Below, piece after piece: positions 17,286 to 26,967 of a DNA stretch of 64,000 bases (positions within the stretch are counted from its first letter, which is position 1; each line of letters begins with the position of its first letter). Below the pieces are notes generated by a model. It did not search any database and had not been told where the DNA came from. It worked only from the letters and a program-made list of their open reading frames with translations. Origin of the DNA: Nitrospirales bacterium (GTDB lineage: Bacteria; Nitrospirota; Nitrospiria; Nitrospirales; UBA8639); NCBI GenBank assembly GCA_031315915.1, contig JALDRK010000001.1:1-64000 (forward strand). Direction: 5' to 3'. A program made the position numbers and the translations under genes.

Positions 17286-18486
17286 TTATGACATGATGGT
17301 TTTTTTGACCCCTATCATGGTTATCCCAAAATACAGCGCCGTAATCAACAGGAGGAATCCCAATACACAAATCCAGATTGAAAGCCAAGAGTCCTCAATT
17401 GAACAAACCGGCCAGTAAAGGTCCTCCGGTATGCCCGATATCCATAACGTCCCCGAAGACCCATACCTGCCCCAAGTCCTTTGTCCTGGGACACGTCCGC
17501 TACCAGTGCCGTGGTTGAGGAGGTCACCACCGCTTCACCAAACCCGAACACTCCCCCAGCAGCAAGAGACCCGGGTACCATGTGAGGTGAGGAATGGCCA
17601 TGACCATGAAACTGCAAAGACACAATCCGCCGACAATAAGCGGTTCTCGCGCCCTCGATCGGACATGCGCCCCATAATCGGCTTGGACACTAAGGACGTA
17701 AGCGCCTGGATGCCAAACAGTATGCCGATTTCGGCCGCATTCAAGCCGATCATTAAACCATAAAGAGGCAAAAGCCATGAGTGTACCATTACTAACCATC
17801 TTGGCCGCTTCCACCAAACTTGTAATCCTGATTGCGGAAATGGCCCAGACCCGCTTCAAGCCTTCATACATGTCCTTCCAGATATGAATTGAGGGAGGAC
17901 GAGTCCGTGGTCTGGCCATCTGATCTCCCGGGATCAGACAAAAGAAAAGCAGCGCCATTCCTCCAAAGATTCCAGCGACCAGAAAGCCGGGACCATATCC
18001 CCAGGAATAAATAACCAAACCACCTAACATCGGCCCCAATAAACCACCGCCTTGTGCAGCAGATGTGTACCATCCAAATGCTTCTCCGCGGCGTTCCACA
18101 AACCATTCCCCTACCATGGCCAAGGCAATGGGTGTATACATGGCCGTGGCCAATCCGTGAACGAGTCGGAGGATACCCAGTGTCGGAAGGTCGTTTATGA
18201 ACGGATACAAAAACGGAGGCAGTCCAAAGGCTAACACTCCTCCCATCATCAGTCGCCTTCGGTCCAGTACATCGGAGAGTAAGCCGATGGGCAATTTCAA
18301 AAACACTCCGGTAAAGGTAGACAAGGCAATCAGCAGCCCGATCAAGCCGGGTCCTGCCTCCAGAGATGCCGCAAAGAGGGACAGCGCCGGTCGGCGCACC
18401 ATGTCATAACTGACAAAACCACAGAATGCCACCAGACAGAGCAAGAAAAACGATCGGGAAGGTAACATGGTCAACGGAGAGTTCAA
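17286..18486 (-). pseudogene. MFS transporter with about five frameshifts
   Basis: The N-terminal two thirds (from ATG 18486) are intact MFS: signature GLLSDVLDRRRLMMGG between helices 2 and 3, then about seven spans. Homologous sequence then hops frame: LPLYGLMIGLNAAEIG (shift near 17765), EPLIVGGLCLCSFMVM (near 17660), GVFGFGEAVVTSSTTALVAD (near 17555, in a G run), DIGHTGGPLLAGLF (near 17460) and EDSWLSIWICVLGF (near 17405), ending at TAA 17286. Rejoined, it would be a normal 400-residue, 12-span efflux-type permease. Either a fresh pseudogene or a locally error-prone sequence. Confidence 0.75.
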
Positions 18487-18549
18487 TGAAAATAGAGGAA
18501 GGGAAGCAAGAAGAGTAAACCCTATTCATACAGTTCAGAATCAGCTAAG

Positions 18550-20688
18550 ATGATTCTCTTTCCAGAGAACCTGTCCGGTGCCTTCATCTCATTCTCTCAC
18601 CCCTCAACCGACACAAGGCCAGCCAATCCTACCAAACCGTCAAGCACTCCACCAACGAATTTTTCAATCATTGATGGATTCTCATTGATGGAATCAGCTC
18701 ACGTGAGTTTTACCATAGCGATTGCGCTTGCCGCCGGAGTGTTGGCTCAATCGATAGCGAAGCATCTGCGCCTTCCGGGAATTGTCCTGCTCCTGGCATT
18801 GGGTTTTGGCTTGGGTCACGACGGTTTAAATTGGGTGAATCCCCAAACGTTGGGGGACGGGTTATTTGGCATCGTGGACTTTGCCGTGGCCATTATTTTA
18901 TTCGAAGGCGGGTTAAACCTGGAATTAAATCGCCTGCGCCACCAAGAACAATCCATTCGTCGACTCATTACGATGGGAGCTGTGTTGACCTTGTTCGGGG
19001 CGGCACTGGCGGTCTATCTCCTGCTTCAGTGGTCCTGGTCCCTCTCTCTTCTTTTTGGAAGCCTGGTCGTGGTGACCGGCCCGACCGTTGTCGCCCCCCT
19101 GATACGGGATATGCGGTTACGCCAAAACTTGAAAACTATTTTGGAGGCGGAAGGGGTATTGATTGATCCCATCGGAGCCATTTTGGCCATTTTGGTACTG
19201 CACCTGACAGTGGGTGCACAGTCCGGAGTCCTTGCCGGCGAAGCCGTGGATTTCGCCTTCAGATTAGCATTCGGCTTTCTCGTCGGTGGAATCGGGGGCT
19301 TTCTCCTTGGGAGTATCCTTCGAATTCGGTCTCTGGTCCCGCACGGCTTTGAAAATATTTTTACGTTGGCTGCGGTCTTTTTACTTTTTCAGGGATCCGA
19401 TCGTATCATCTCACAAAGCGGGATTCTGGCCGTGACTATTGCTGGAGCAGTAGTCGGCAATATGCGCACCCCTGTTGATCGGGATTTGCGTGAATTTAAA
19501 GATCAGATGACGATCCTTCTGGTCGGCATGCTCTTCATTTTATTGGCTGCCGATGTCAAATTCGAAGAAATTCATAGCCTGGGATGGGGCGGACCTGCCG
19601 TACTTGTTGTGTTGATCTTTTTGATCCGTCCCATCAATGTCTGGCTTTCCACCATGAAATCCACCCTTACCTGGCGAGAACGCTTCTTTATTGCGTGGGT
19701 GGCCCCACGTGGCATTGTGGCCGCTGCCATCGCCACATTGACCGCTGGCGCGCTGAATGAGCGGGAAATGACGGGTGGGTCGGAATTGCGTGCGCTGGTG
19801 TTCCTGACCATTGCGGGCACGGTCTGCCTGGCCGGGTTTACCGCCAAACCCCTGGCGTCTCTGCTCAAGCTGCGACTCCCCAATCGAGACCGGGTGGCCA
19901 TATTAGGGGCGGAAGGGCTAGGTTTAGCCTTAGGAGTAGTTTTTCGGGATCAGGAACTGAATGTCGTGTTCCTGGACTCCGATCCCAAACGTTGCCATCA
20001 AGCCGAAGAAGCGGGATTTACTGTGATTTTCGGAGATGCCTTGCAGGAGCGCACACTGATCCGGAGCCAAATTGAACTTGTCGGCACCGTGATTGGACTC
20101 ACATCGAATGAACATTTAAATCATTTATTTGTGGATCAAGCTCGAGAACTGTTCGGCGTTCCTCAAGGCTATATCGCTCTGGAGTCCCTGAAAGACGATA
20201 AAGTTCCTGAACATATTCAACAATTAGATAGTCGTGTTTTGTGGGAAGGCCCGCATGATGTGGAACGATGGGCCGTACGATTTCGCCATCAAGACGTCCT
20301 GATTGAACAACTGACCTTCATTCCGCCAAAAAATTCCGAATTCACGGAAGCCTCTCAGTCCAACACCCAGGAAACGGTTCCCTCTTCAGGGAAAAATGGA
20401 GAGCGGTTTGTTATCTTGGCCATTCAACGAAATAAATCGATCTCTCCCATGTATACAACGTATACACTTCAAAAAAAAGATGTGGCTTTTGTGGCTCTTT
20501 ACCGTCCCGAGCTTGAGCAGGCTCTTGTCCAACTTCACACGCTCGGATGGCGAAAGTCGACGGAAGAATCGATTGAGGAATCGGCTCCGGCTTCTTCTTC
20601 TCGACTGCAGAGTGCTAAAAAAGAGATCTCACAACAAAAAACTGAATCTTCACAGGATTTCGGCCTCAACCCGAAAACGGATAACTGA
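18550..20688 (+). CDS. Sodium/proton antiporter (CPA1 type) with C-terminal RCK/TrkA-N domain
   Basis: The frame opens at ATG 18550; the conserved part begins near a second ATG at 18688 (MESAHVSF), which may be the true start because the first 46 residues are polar and Pro/Thr-rich. About 12 hydrophobic spans follow, with FEGGLNLEL, TGPTVVAPLI and EAEGVLIDPIGAI (the ion-binding Asp region), then WRERFFIAWVAPRG. From about residue 450, VAILGAEGLGLALG opens a Rossmann RCK_N domain (VFLDSDPKRCHQAEE, VIFGDAL), which usually gates transport by binding nucleotide. It exchanges Na+ (or K+) for H+ across the inner membrane. Confidence 0.88.
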   Translation: MILFPENLSGAFISFSHPSTDTRPANPTKPSSTPPTNFSIIDGFSLMESAHVSFTIAIALAAGVLAQSIAKHLRLPGIVLLLALGFGLGHDGLNWVNPQTLGDGLFGIVDFAVAIILFEGGLNLELNRLRHQEQSIRRLITMGAVLTLFGAALAVYLLLQWSWSLSLLFGSLVVVTGPTVVAPLIRDMRLRQNLKTILEAEGVLIDPIGAILAILVLHLTVGAQSGVLAGEAVDFAFRLAFGFLVGGIGGFLLGSILRIRSLVPHGFENIFTLAAVFLLFQGSDRIISQSGILAVTIAGAVVGNMRTPVDRDLREFKDQMTILLVGMLFILLAADVKFEEIHSLGWGGPAVLVVLIFLIRPINVWLSTMKSTLTWRERFFIAWVAPRGIVAAAIATLTAGALNEREMTGGSELRALVFLTIAGTVCLAGFTAKPLASLLKLRLPNRDRVAILGAEGLGLALGVVFRDQELNVVFLDSDPKRCHQAEEAGFTVIFGDALQERTLIRSQIELVGTVIGLTSNEHLNHLFVDQARELFGVPQGYIALESLKDDKVPEHIQQLDSRVLWEGPHDVERWAVRFRHQDVLIEQLTFIPPKNSEFTEASQSNTQETVPSSGKNGERFVILAIQRNKSISPMYTTYTLQKKDVAFVALYRPELEQALVQLHTLGWRKSTEESIEESAPASSSRLQSAKKEISQQKTESSQDFGLNPKTDN

Positions 20689-21042
20689 CCACCATGTCAA
20701 TTTTACTGGGATGTTCACTTTTTTCCATCGGTTCTCTTACCCAAAACCTATAAAAATGAACCCGACGAGCTTCTTTTCAAGCGCAAGAGAATTTACACGG
20801 TGGAGAAGAACATATGGGAATTACACCCAAGATTCAATTCCTCCAGTATCACCAAAGAGGATAAATTCTCGTTGTCTATTGATGGACAGTGACGGAATTC
20901 AAAAAATTTTCATGAAATCTAATCCCTATCATCTCCATCCGTTCACCAAGAATCTTTCTATACGCTCTTTTCTTGTTAGGAAAAAAATGGTTCCTGCTGA
21001 TTGGCTTCATTATCCTGCTAACCGTCCTGGAAAGTTTTCCTT
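20689..21042. other. Intergenic between antiporter and ClC gene
   Basis: About 350 bases. No convincing gene; frames here are short or run-on from the antiporter in another phase. It may carry the promoter of the ClC gene. Confidence 0.35.
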
Positions 21043-22326
21043 GTGATCAAAAACTTCTCCGACGAAACCATTCTCTTTGGTCATGTCCTCAAATGGCTGC
21101 TACTGGCTGCAGGGGTTGGCATATTGGTTGGTCTAACCAGCACGGGGTTTATTCTCCTCCTCTCCTCCGTTATTGAAGGAGCCGACGCAGCGTCTTGGGG
21201 AGGCTGGCTTCTGCCGTTCGGTCTTGCCCTTTCCGCCTGGGTGACCACTCATATCGTGCCGGAAGCTGGAGGCCAAGGCGTAGAACGGGTGGTTCGTGCC
21301 ATTCACCTCCATTCCGGAAAAATCAGTTGGCAGGTCATTCCAGCCAAAATTGCTGCAACGATTTTGACCATTGGATCCGGCGGTTCAGCGGGAAATGTCG
21401 GACCATGCGTCCAAATTGGCAGCGGGCTTTCGTCCATGATTGCCGACATTTTGCCATTCGAGGCACAGGAACGAAAGACTTTGGTCATTTGCGGGTTGAG
21501 TGCGGGATTTTCTGCTGTTTTCGGTACACCTTTGGCGGGTGCCGTCTTTGGAATGGAAGCGTTATTCGTTGGGTCTCTGGCTTACCATGTGTTGTTCCCC
21601 TCAGTCGTGGCCTCATTAGCGGGATATCTGACCGCTGTATGGATTGGAATGCCCTCCATGGGGTTTCATGCCCATCTGTTTCCGCATTTCGATCTCACAC
21701 TTCTCTTCTTCGCTTTAATAGCCGGTGCCGTGTTTGGCATGCTCGCATTGATTTTTGTCGAATGCTTAAAAGGAGTCAGTCGGTTTACAGGTGTCCTTCC
21801 TGGATCGTCCATTATCCAAGGGTTTTTGGCTGGGTGGCTTCTCTTGGGACTAGGCACACTAACCTCGCCACAGATTCTCGGGTTAGGAAAGGAATCCATT
21901 CAACGCGCCCTTCAGGGCCAAGAGGTTCTTTGGGTTCTGTTTCTTGGGAAGATGGTTACCACCAGTATTACGTTACGCGTCGGGGGGAGCGGAGGAGTTG
22001 TGCTGCCGATTTGCTTTATCGGCGCCACCAGCGGAGCCGTGCTCGGTGATATATTGCATCAGGATCCCAGTTTATTTGCCGCTTTGGGCTTAGCAGGACT
22101 CTTGGCCGGGGCCATTAATACCCCGATCACCGCCACGTTACTGGGAATGGAGTTATTCGGGGTCACGAGCGGTCCCTACTTGCTTCTCACCTGCACCGTG
22201 GCATTTTTGCTTTCCGGCCATCGCAGTGCCATTCCCACTCAACTCCTTCAACTACGTAAGGCTCCAGCCCTTCAGGCAAGGATCAATGAGGAAATCGGCG
22301 AGGAACCGCCTCAAAAAAACTCTTGA
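21043..22326 (+). CDS. ClC-family anion channel/transporter lacking the gating glutamate
   Basis: 427 residues from a GTG start, about ten hydrophobic helices with inverted-repeat topology. Family landmarks: EAGGQGVERVVRAIH (first selectivity loop region), GSGGSAGNVGPCVQIGSG (residues 111-128) and GGSGGVVLPICFIGATSGA. In ClC antiporters the second motif is GREGP; here it reads GNVGP, so the gating glutamate (E. coli Glu148) is V119. By knowledge of the family, loss of this Glu uncouples proton exchange, so a passive anion channel is the more likely activity. There is no CBS domain. It stands alone, on the same strand as the antiporter. Confidence 0.85.
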   Translation: MIKNFSDETILFGHVLKWLLLAAGVGILVGLTSTGFILLLSSVIEGADAASWGGWLLPFGLALSAWVTTHIVPEAGGQGVERVVRAIHLHSGKISWQVIPAKIAATILTIGSGGSAGNVGPCVQIGSGLSSMIADILPFEAQERKTLVICGLSAGFSAVFGTPLAGAVFGMEALFVGSLAYHVLFPSVVASLAGYLTAVWIGMPSMGFHAHLFPHFDLTLLFFALIAGAVFGMLALIFVECLKGVSRFTGVLPGSSIIQGFLAGWLLLGLGTLTSPQILGLGKESIQRALQGQEVLWVLFLGKMVTTSITLRVGGSGGVVLPICFIGATSGAVLGDILHQDPSLFAALGLAGLLAGAINTPITATLLGMELFGVTSGPYLLLTCTVAFLLSGHRSAIPTQLLQLRKAPALQARINEEIGEEPPQKNS

Positions 22327-22467
22327 AGTTCAACGCGTGCATGCAGGGGCAGTCCGCAGGAACAGCACAGGCAGGCTAATCTTGGTCCGAGGAACTAATC
22401 CGATCCCTCATGCACCGTCGAACAAACCACCAAAATCCCATCAATAACACGGTGCCGGATTCCTTCC

Positions 22468-22812
22468 CTACGACGACAACGATGATAATGCTTCTTGCTC
22501 GGATTGACACAGAGGAATGAGTTCATGAAGCTGTAATTGCTCGATGAGATCACCGACAAACCCAGGAGCATATACCCAGGTAATCCGACGATTGAGATCC
22601 TTATACTTACGGGAACACATGACAAGGAAACCTAATCCGGCGCTATCCACGAATAACAATCCCTGGAGATTCAAAATCAAATGTTCCGTCTCGGTGAAAC
22701 AACATTGATTCATTATCGCCTTTACATGCCATCGGGAATGCAGATCCAGGCGGCCATGAAAATCCACAACAGTGGCACCCGTGGTTCCCCGTATGACAAT
22801 TTCAATTGACAT
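22468..22812 (-). CDS. STAS-domain anti-sigma factor antagonist
   Basis: 114 residues, a single STAS domain: GATVVDFHGRLDLHS at the N-terminus, LILNLQGLLFVDSAGLGFLV in the middle with the DSAGL phosphorylation loop. It is the partner-switching type: unphosphorylated, it would bind an anti-sigma serine kinase. No kinase gene lies next to it. A second STAS gene of related style occurs at 41268-41642. No strong Shine-Dalgarno sequence is visible. Confidence 0.85.
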   Translation of the reverse strand: MSIEIVIRGTTGATVVDFHGRLDLHSRWHVKAIMNQCCFTETEHLILNLQGLLFVDSAGLGFLVMCSRKYKDLNRRITWVYAPGFVGDLIEQLQLHELIPLCQSEQEALSSLSS

Positions 22813-23016
22813 GATCTTGTTGAGCTTTATCGGTTCGGATCAATGCGCCTTAATGCGTTTTTGATGGAAGTTATTCTCTTTTCGACCCCTGGTCGTTTCG
22901 ATCCTTTATCCCAACGAAAACCGTTACGGCATCGTGTATGGCGGTAAGATTCATTCGAGGAAATTCCTGCTATTTGTGCTTTTCCTCTCTTGTTCCTGTT
23001 ACAATTTTAGGTATCT

Positions 23017-24876
23017 ATGGCTCCTGCAATTCATCCTTTTGAATTGATCGATGTTCTTCGGCGGCATCGACTGACTCCAGCCATCATATTCCTGACATCT
23101 CGTCGGGCCTGTGACGATGCCCTGGATGCGTTGATGCAGGAGCCTTCATCCCTATCCCAAGAACGAATCGCCACAATCACAAGTTTTCTGGAGGAATTCT
23201 CCAAAGATTTCCCTAGCATTGAGAATCACCCGTTAATTCCCGTTGTGCAAACCTATGGAGTGGCCGCTCATCATGCCGGACATCTCCCTTCCTGGAAAAT
23301 CGCGGTCGAAGAACTTATGCGCCGAGGCTATTTGGATGCAGTTTTTGCGACCACGACCCTGGCGGCCGGAGTGGATTTTCCTGCCCGAACCGTTGTGGTT
23401 ACTCAATCCAGCGTTCGGAAATCACAAGATTTCACCGATTTGACCATCAGTGAGATTCAACAACTGGCCGGGCGGGGCGGTAGACGGGGCAAAGATCTGG
23501 TGGGATTTGTCGTTATCACGCCTTCACCCTATATCGATCTGCACGTCTTGGCGAAAGGACTCACGGGGTATCCGGAACCCATTAATAGTCAATTTGTCGT
23601 GTCCTACCCCATGGTGCTCAATCTCTTGAAGGCGCATTCTCTGGATCAAATCGAGGGGCTCCTGGCCAAAAGTTTCGCGCAGTTTCAATTAAATCAGCGT
23701 GTGGAGGTTCATCAGAATAATCTAGATAGTATTTATGAACAACTCAAACCCTATGGACCTCGGGAATGTGCCGACTGGATGACTCAATGGAAAGTCTTCG
23801 ATTTGGCCAGACGCCGAAAATCCTACAAACATCCCGCAATTGATACGGATACCCCGTTTCTCAAAGCCAGTTTACCGTTTCTTACGCCTGGTCGGTTGGT
23901 TGGAATCTCCAAAGGTATAGCGCTGATCCTTCGGCAATACCGGAGTCGAGGAACGTTCACGCCCATGTTGTCTGTCTTGAAGTCCAAGGGCACGATCGGC
24001 GAATGTCACGCGACTGCGGTGACAGATGTCTATGACCACAGTATTGAGTTCCAACCATCACGAGGGTTTCCCTGGGTCTCTCCCTCCACCCTGTCGCAAT
24101 TGACCAAAACCTTGGAGCAGCTTCCGGCACATCTCCCCACTGTTCCCATTTTGATGAAAGACCAGGAGCATGAAGAATCGCTCTTAGATGAAGTCCTGAC
24201 CGATGAGTTTCCTTGTCCAACCTGCCCATCACACTCCGCATGTAAAAAGGACTTTGCTACGGCTTCCCGATTGCGACTCAAAAGTCAACAACTCGAAAAA
24301 ACCATCCAAGCGCTTAAGGATGGATTGTGGCATCAATTTCAACATAAAGCCGATGTGCTTCATAAGTTCGGGTATCTGACATCCGGATACCAACTCACGA
24401 CAGATGGGGAATGGGCACGGTTGATTCGCATCGACCATTCACTGTTGATTACCGAATTGATCCGGATGGACGCTTTTGGCGGCGGCACACCGGAACTCTT
24501 GGCCGGAGTCATGGCCAGCATCTGCCACGATGACGATCGGCCCGGCTCTTACGTTCGTTTGAGTTCCGGGTTAGCGTCCATGTTGACTCAAGTCCGTACC
24601 GTCGCGGATTCATTGCACGCTTATGAATCGCCTCCCCTCTTACGGTCGGATGTCGCGGGCTTGGCTGAACGCTGGGTCGGGGATCCCCGATCGACGTGGG
24701 CTTCACTCGTTCGGTCGACTTCCATGGCCGAAGGGGATGTCTATCGTTTATTGGCTCGCACCCTGGAGTTTCTCTCCCAATTAAATAGCCTGCGGCACAC
24801 ACATCCGGGATTGGCTGATACGGCGCATCAGGCAATGATGGCGATGAGACGGGAAGTCCTGGAAGAGCTTCCCTAA
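23017..24876 (+). CDS. Ski2-like helicase, C-terminal half as a separate protein (RecA2 + C-domain)
   Basis: 619 residues. It begins at the point where a Ski2/Mtr4-type helicase would enter its second RecA domain: IHPFELIDVLRRHRLTPAIIF (motif IV region), HHAGHLPSWK, TTTLAAGVDFPA (motif V, about 111-122) and QLAGRGGRRGKD (motif VI, about 149-160). A long C-terminal helical region follows, with a Cys cluster (FPCPTCPSHSACKK). No Walker A or B is present. An in-frame TAG lies at 23008-23010, six bases before the ATG, so it cannot extend upstream. The ATP-binding half is the next gene, 17 bp downstream: the gene order is the reverse of the normal polypeptide. Confidence 0.88.
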   Translation: MAPAIHPFELIDVLRRHRLTPAIIFLTSRRACDDALDALMQEPSSLSQERIATITSFLEEFSKDFPSIENHPLIPVVQTYGVAAHHAGHLPSWKIAVEELMRRGYLDAVFATTTLAAGVDFPARTVVVTQSSVRKSQDFTDLTISEIQQLAGRGGRRGKDLVGFVVITPSPYIDLHVLAKGLTGYPEPINSQFVVSYPMVLNLLKAHSLDQIEGLLAKSFAQFQLNQRVEVHQNNLDSIYEQLKPYGPRECADWMTQWKVFDLARRRKSYKHPAIDTDTPFLKASLPFLTPGRLVGISKGIALILRQYRSRGTFTPMLSVLKSKGTIGECHATAVTDVYDHSIEFQPSRGFPWVSPSTLSQLTKTLEQLPAHLPTVPILMKDQEHEESLLDEVLTDEFPCPTCPSHSACKKDFATASRLRLKSQQLEKTIQALKDGLWHQFQHKADVLHKFGYLTSGYQLTTDGEWARLIRIDHSLLITELIRMDAFGGGTPELLAGVMASICHDDDRPGSYVRLSSGLASMLTQVRTVADSLHAYESPPLLRSDVAGLAERWVGDPRSTWASLVRSTSMAEGDVYRLLARTLEFLSQLNSLRHTHPGLADTAHQAMMAMRREVLEELP

Positions 24877-24893
24877 TTACGGAGAGATATTCG

Positions 24894-25964
24894 ATGGATC
24901 TCACCGACGAACAATTCAAATTTGAGCTGGAACACCTTCCGGTCAGACTATTACATTTTTTAGCCAAAGGAAGAATTCATCGTCATTTTCGGCTTGGGAA
25001 ACGACGACTCATCCAATTCTTCCTTTCTCTTCCTGAAGAACAACTGCGAACGATCAAACAGGACCTTCACCGAATCGTCAAGGCAGACCAGGACAAAAAA
25101 GAACTTCGAAAAAGCCTACAAGACTTTAGGAAAAAATCACACCTACCTTCGCATCTCCCACCGGATCGCACCCATTCCGCCAGGCGCCAGGAGGAGGAAA
25201 AGGCATTCTCATCCCTGACGCTGGAGAATATTCTGGAGGGCATTGGCATTCCAGAACCAACGACATTCCTTCCTGATCCTTGGCAGACGGAGGCAGTCGA
25301 ACACCTGGCGCATTCGGATGTTATCGTGAGTGCCCCAACCGGTAGCGGAAAGACCTACGTGGCGATTGAAGCCATTAAACAAGCGATGGCCGCCAATCAA
25401 ACGGTCATATACACTTCTCCCCTAAAAGCGCTTTCCAATACTAAATTTATGGAATTTTCGCAGATTTTCGGCTCGGAGCAGGTGGGCATCCTCACCGGAG
25501 ACCGGCGAGATAATCCTCATGCTCCGTTATTGATTATGACCACGGAAATTCTGCGAAATTTATTGTATGACGCAGCCAGCGGAGAAATAGACCTGCGACT
25601 CCATACCCTGGGGTTGGTCATTCTTGATGAATCGCAATATCTGGCGGATCCCGAACGGGGAGTCGTATGGGAGGAGACGATCATCTTATGCCCGGGCCAG
25701 ACGAAACTCCTGCTGCTTTCTGCCTCCATTGGGAACCCTCAGGAATTATCCCAGTGGTTGGCCTCTATTCGTCCGTTATCCTGCCGGTTAATACGACACA
25801 CGAAACGTTCCGTACCTCTGAGAGGACTGTACCTCCATCCAAGCGGACCATTGGTACCCTTGTTTCAAAGCCAAGATATTGCTCAAGGAAAGGACTTTGC
25901 CTTCCATCCAGAAACCAAGCGGTTTATGAACGAATATGAAGCTAGGTATTTTGGACGACGCTAA
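24894..25964 (+). CDS. Ski2-like helicase, N-terminal ATP-binding half as a separate protein (RecA1)
   Basis: 356 residues. A charged helical N-terminus (1-110) precedes a Q-motif-like PDPWQTEAVEHL, SAPTGSGKT (Walker A, about 146-154), TSPLKALSNTKF (Ia), TTEILRNLLYD (Ic), VILDESQYL (motif II, with DESQ instead of the usual DExH) and LLLLSASIGNP (motif III). It stops with TAA shortly after the inter-domain linker (KRSVPLRGLYLHPSGPLVPLF). The second RecA domain is in the gene just upstream. Together the two would make a complete RNA (or DNA) helicase of the Ski2/Mtr4 type, presumably as a heterodimer. Downstream is A+T-rich with no continuation in other frames. Confidence 0.88.
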   Translation: MDLTDEQFKFELEHLPVRLLHFLAKGRIHRHFRLGKRRLIQFFLSLPEEQLRTIKQDLHRIVKADQDKKELRKSLQDFRKKSHLPSHLPPDRTHSARRQEEEKAFSSLTLENILEGIGIPEPTTFLPDPWQTEAVEHLAHSDVIVSAPTGSGKTYVAIEAIKQAMAANQTVIYTSPLKALSNTKFMEFSQIFGSEQVGILTGDRRDNPHAPLLIMTTEILRNLLYDAASGEIDLRLHTLGLVILDESQYLADPERGVVWEETIILCPGQTKLLLLSASIGNPQELSQWLASIRPLSCRLIRHTKRSVPLRGLYLHPSGPLVPLFQSQDIAQGKDFAFHPETKRFMNEYEARYFGRR

Positions 25965-26197
25965 AAAATATTAAAGTTAATGTTTAATATTTATCAATTT
26001 CTTCGGTGTATCAAAAATACAACTTCCTGTGATGCAAATAAGACGATTTGCATGTAAATTTTCATAAGAAAATCATCAAATTTATTAATTTTTTTGGAAA
26101 ATATTTAAAAACGCGAAAAATGCATCTTAAGCATAGGAATTGCTACATTAGACTATGGACAGTTTTTTACGGTCAATCAGAAAGCATAGAAGTTGTC

Positions 26198-26722
26198 ATG
26201 AAAATAGCAGAAATAAAGTGGGTTTCCAGAATTCTGGGAGGGTTGGTCCTATGTCTCTTGGTTGGATGCCAAAGCTTTCAAACCTCGGCACCTGGCGAAC
26301 TCAATCTTCCGGAAGATGACTTTGTCGGCCTATGGGATGCGTACAATTTCTGTATGGTTGACCAGGATATCTCTCAAATCCAGGCCAATCTTTCTATTTT
26401 GCAAAACGCACCCAAACCAATTTCTCTGAATGAATCGCCGATTCCCATCCCAAAATTTATTCAGGAACTCACAAGTTTACGTAGTTCACGCTTGGCCGTT
26501 GATCCTCGGGCCATGGCTGCCTCCTGCTCCATTCACATGGCAGAAGTGGCGCAACGCTCCAATGATTGGGATACTGCCTACAGGATCCTGGAAACCATGG
26601 CCACAAATTTTCCAGAACCCCAGTACGTCTATTATGTTACCAAGGCTAACGATACCCTTGAACAGCTCAATTCTACGATGCGCCCCGTTTCGCTTCCCTT
26701 GCGTGAGGCATTTGTCCAGTAA
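26198..26722 (+). CDS. Lipoprotein of unknown function
   Basis: 174 residues from ATG 26198 (a longer frame to 26048 exists, but only this start gives a signal sequence). The signal LGGLVLCLLVGCQSF has lipobox LVGC, so it is lipidated at Cys (about residue 24) and outer-membrane or periplasm anchored. The mature part is alpha-helical with a TPR-like segment (MAEVAQRSNDWDTAYRILETM) and ATNFPEPQYVYYVTKAN. No family recognised. Single gene, A+T-rich upstream. Confidence 0.65.
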   Translation: MKIAEIKWVSRILGGLVLCLLVGCQSFQTSAPGELNLPEDDFVGLWDAYNFCMVDQDISQIQANLSILQNAPKPISLNESPIPIPKFIQELTSLRSSRLAVDPRAMAASCSIHMAEVAQRSNDWDTAYRILETMATNFPEPQYVYYVTKANDTLEQLNSTMRPVSLPLREAFVQ

Positions 26723-26967
26723 AAGCGGTCGGAACCTACTTTCTCCTGCAATTGAACTAGTCTCCTCCATGCACCTATTGCGGTTCATCCGAAATGCGGT
26801 ATATGTGTTTTGATACCCTCTTCGGAAAGTAATTCCGCATCAAGATAGAAATTGATTATTAAAACTGAATGGGGAGAAGCAAGAAAATCTCTCGCAATCC
26901 CCCCCCGTAGAGTTCTTCAAGCTCGCTTATTTAGTAAGAGTAGCCTGAACAAGAAGAACATCCAGCC

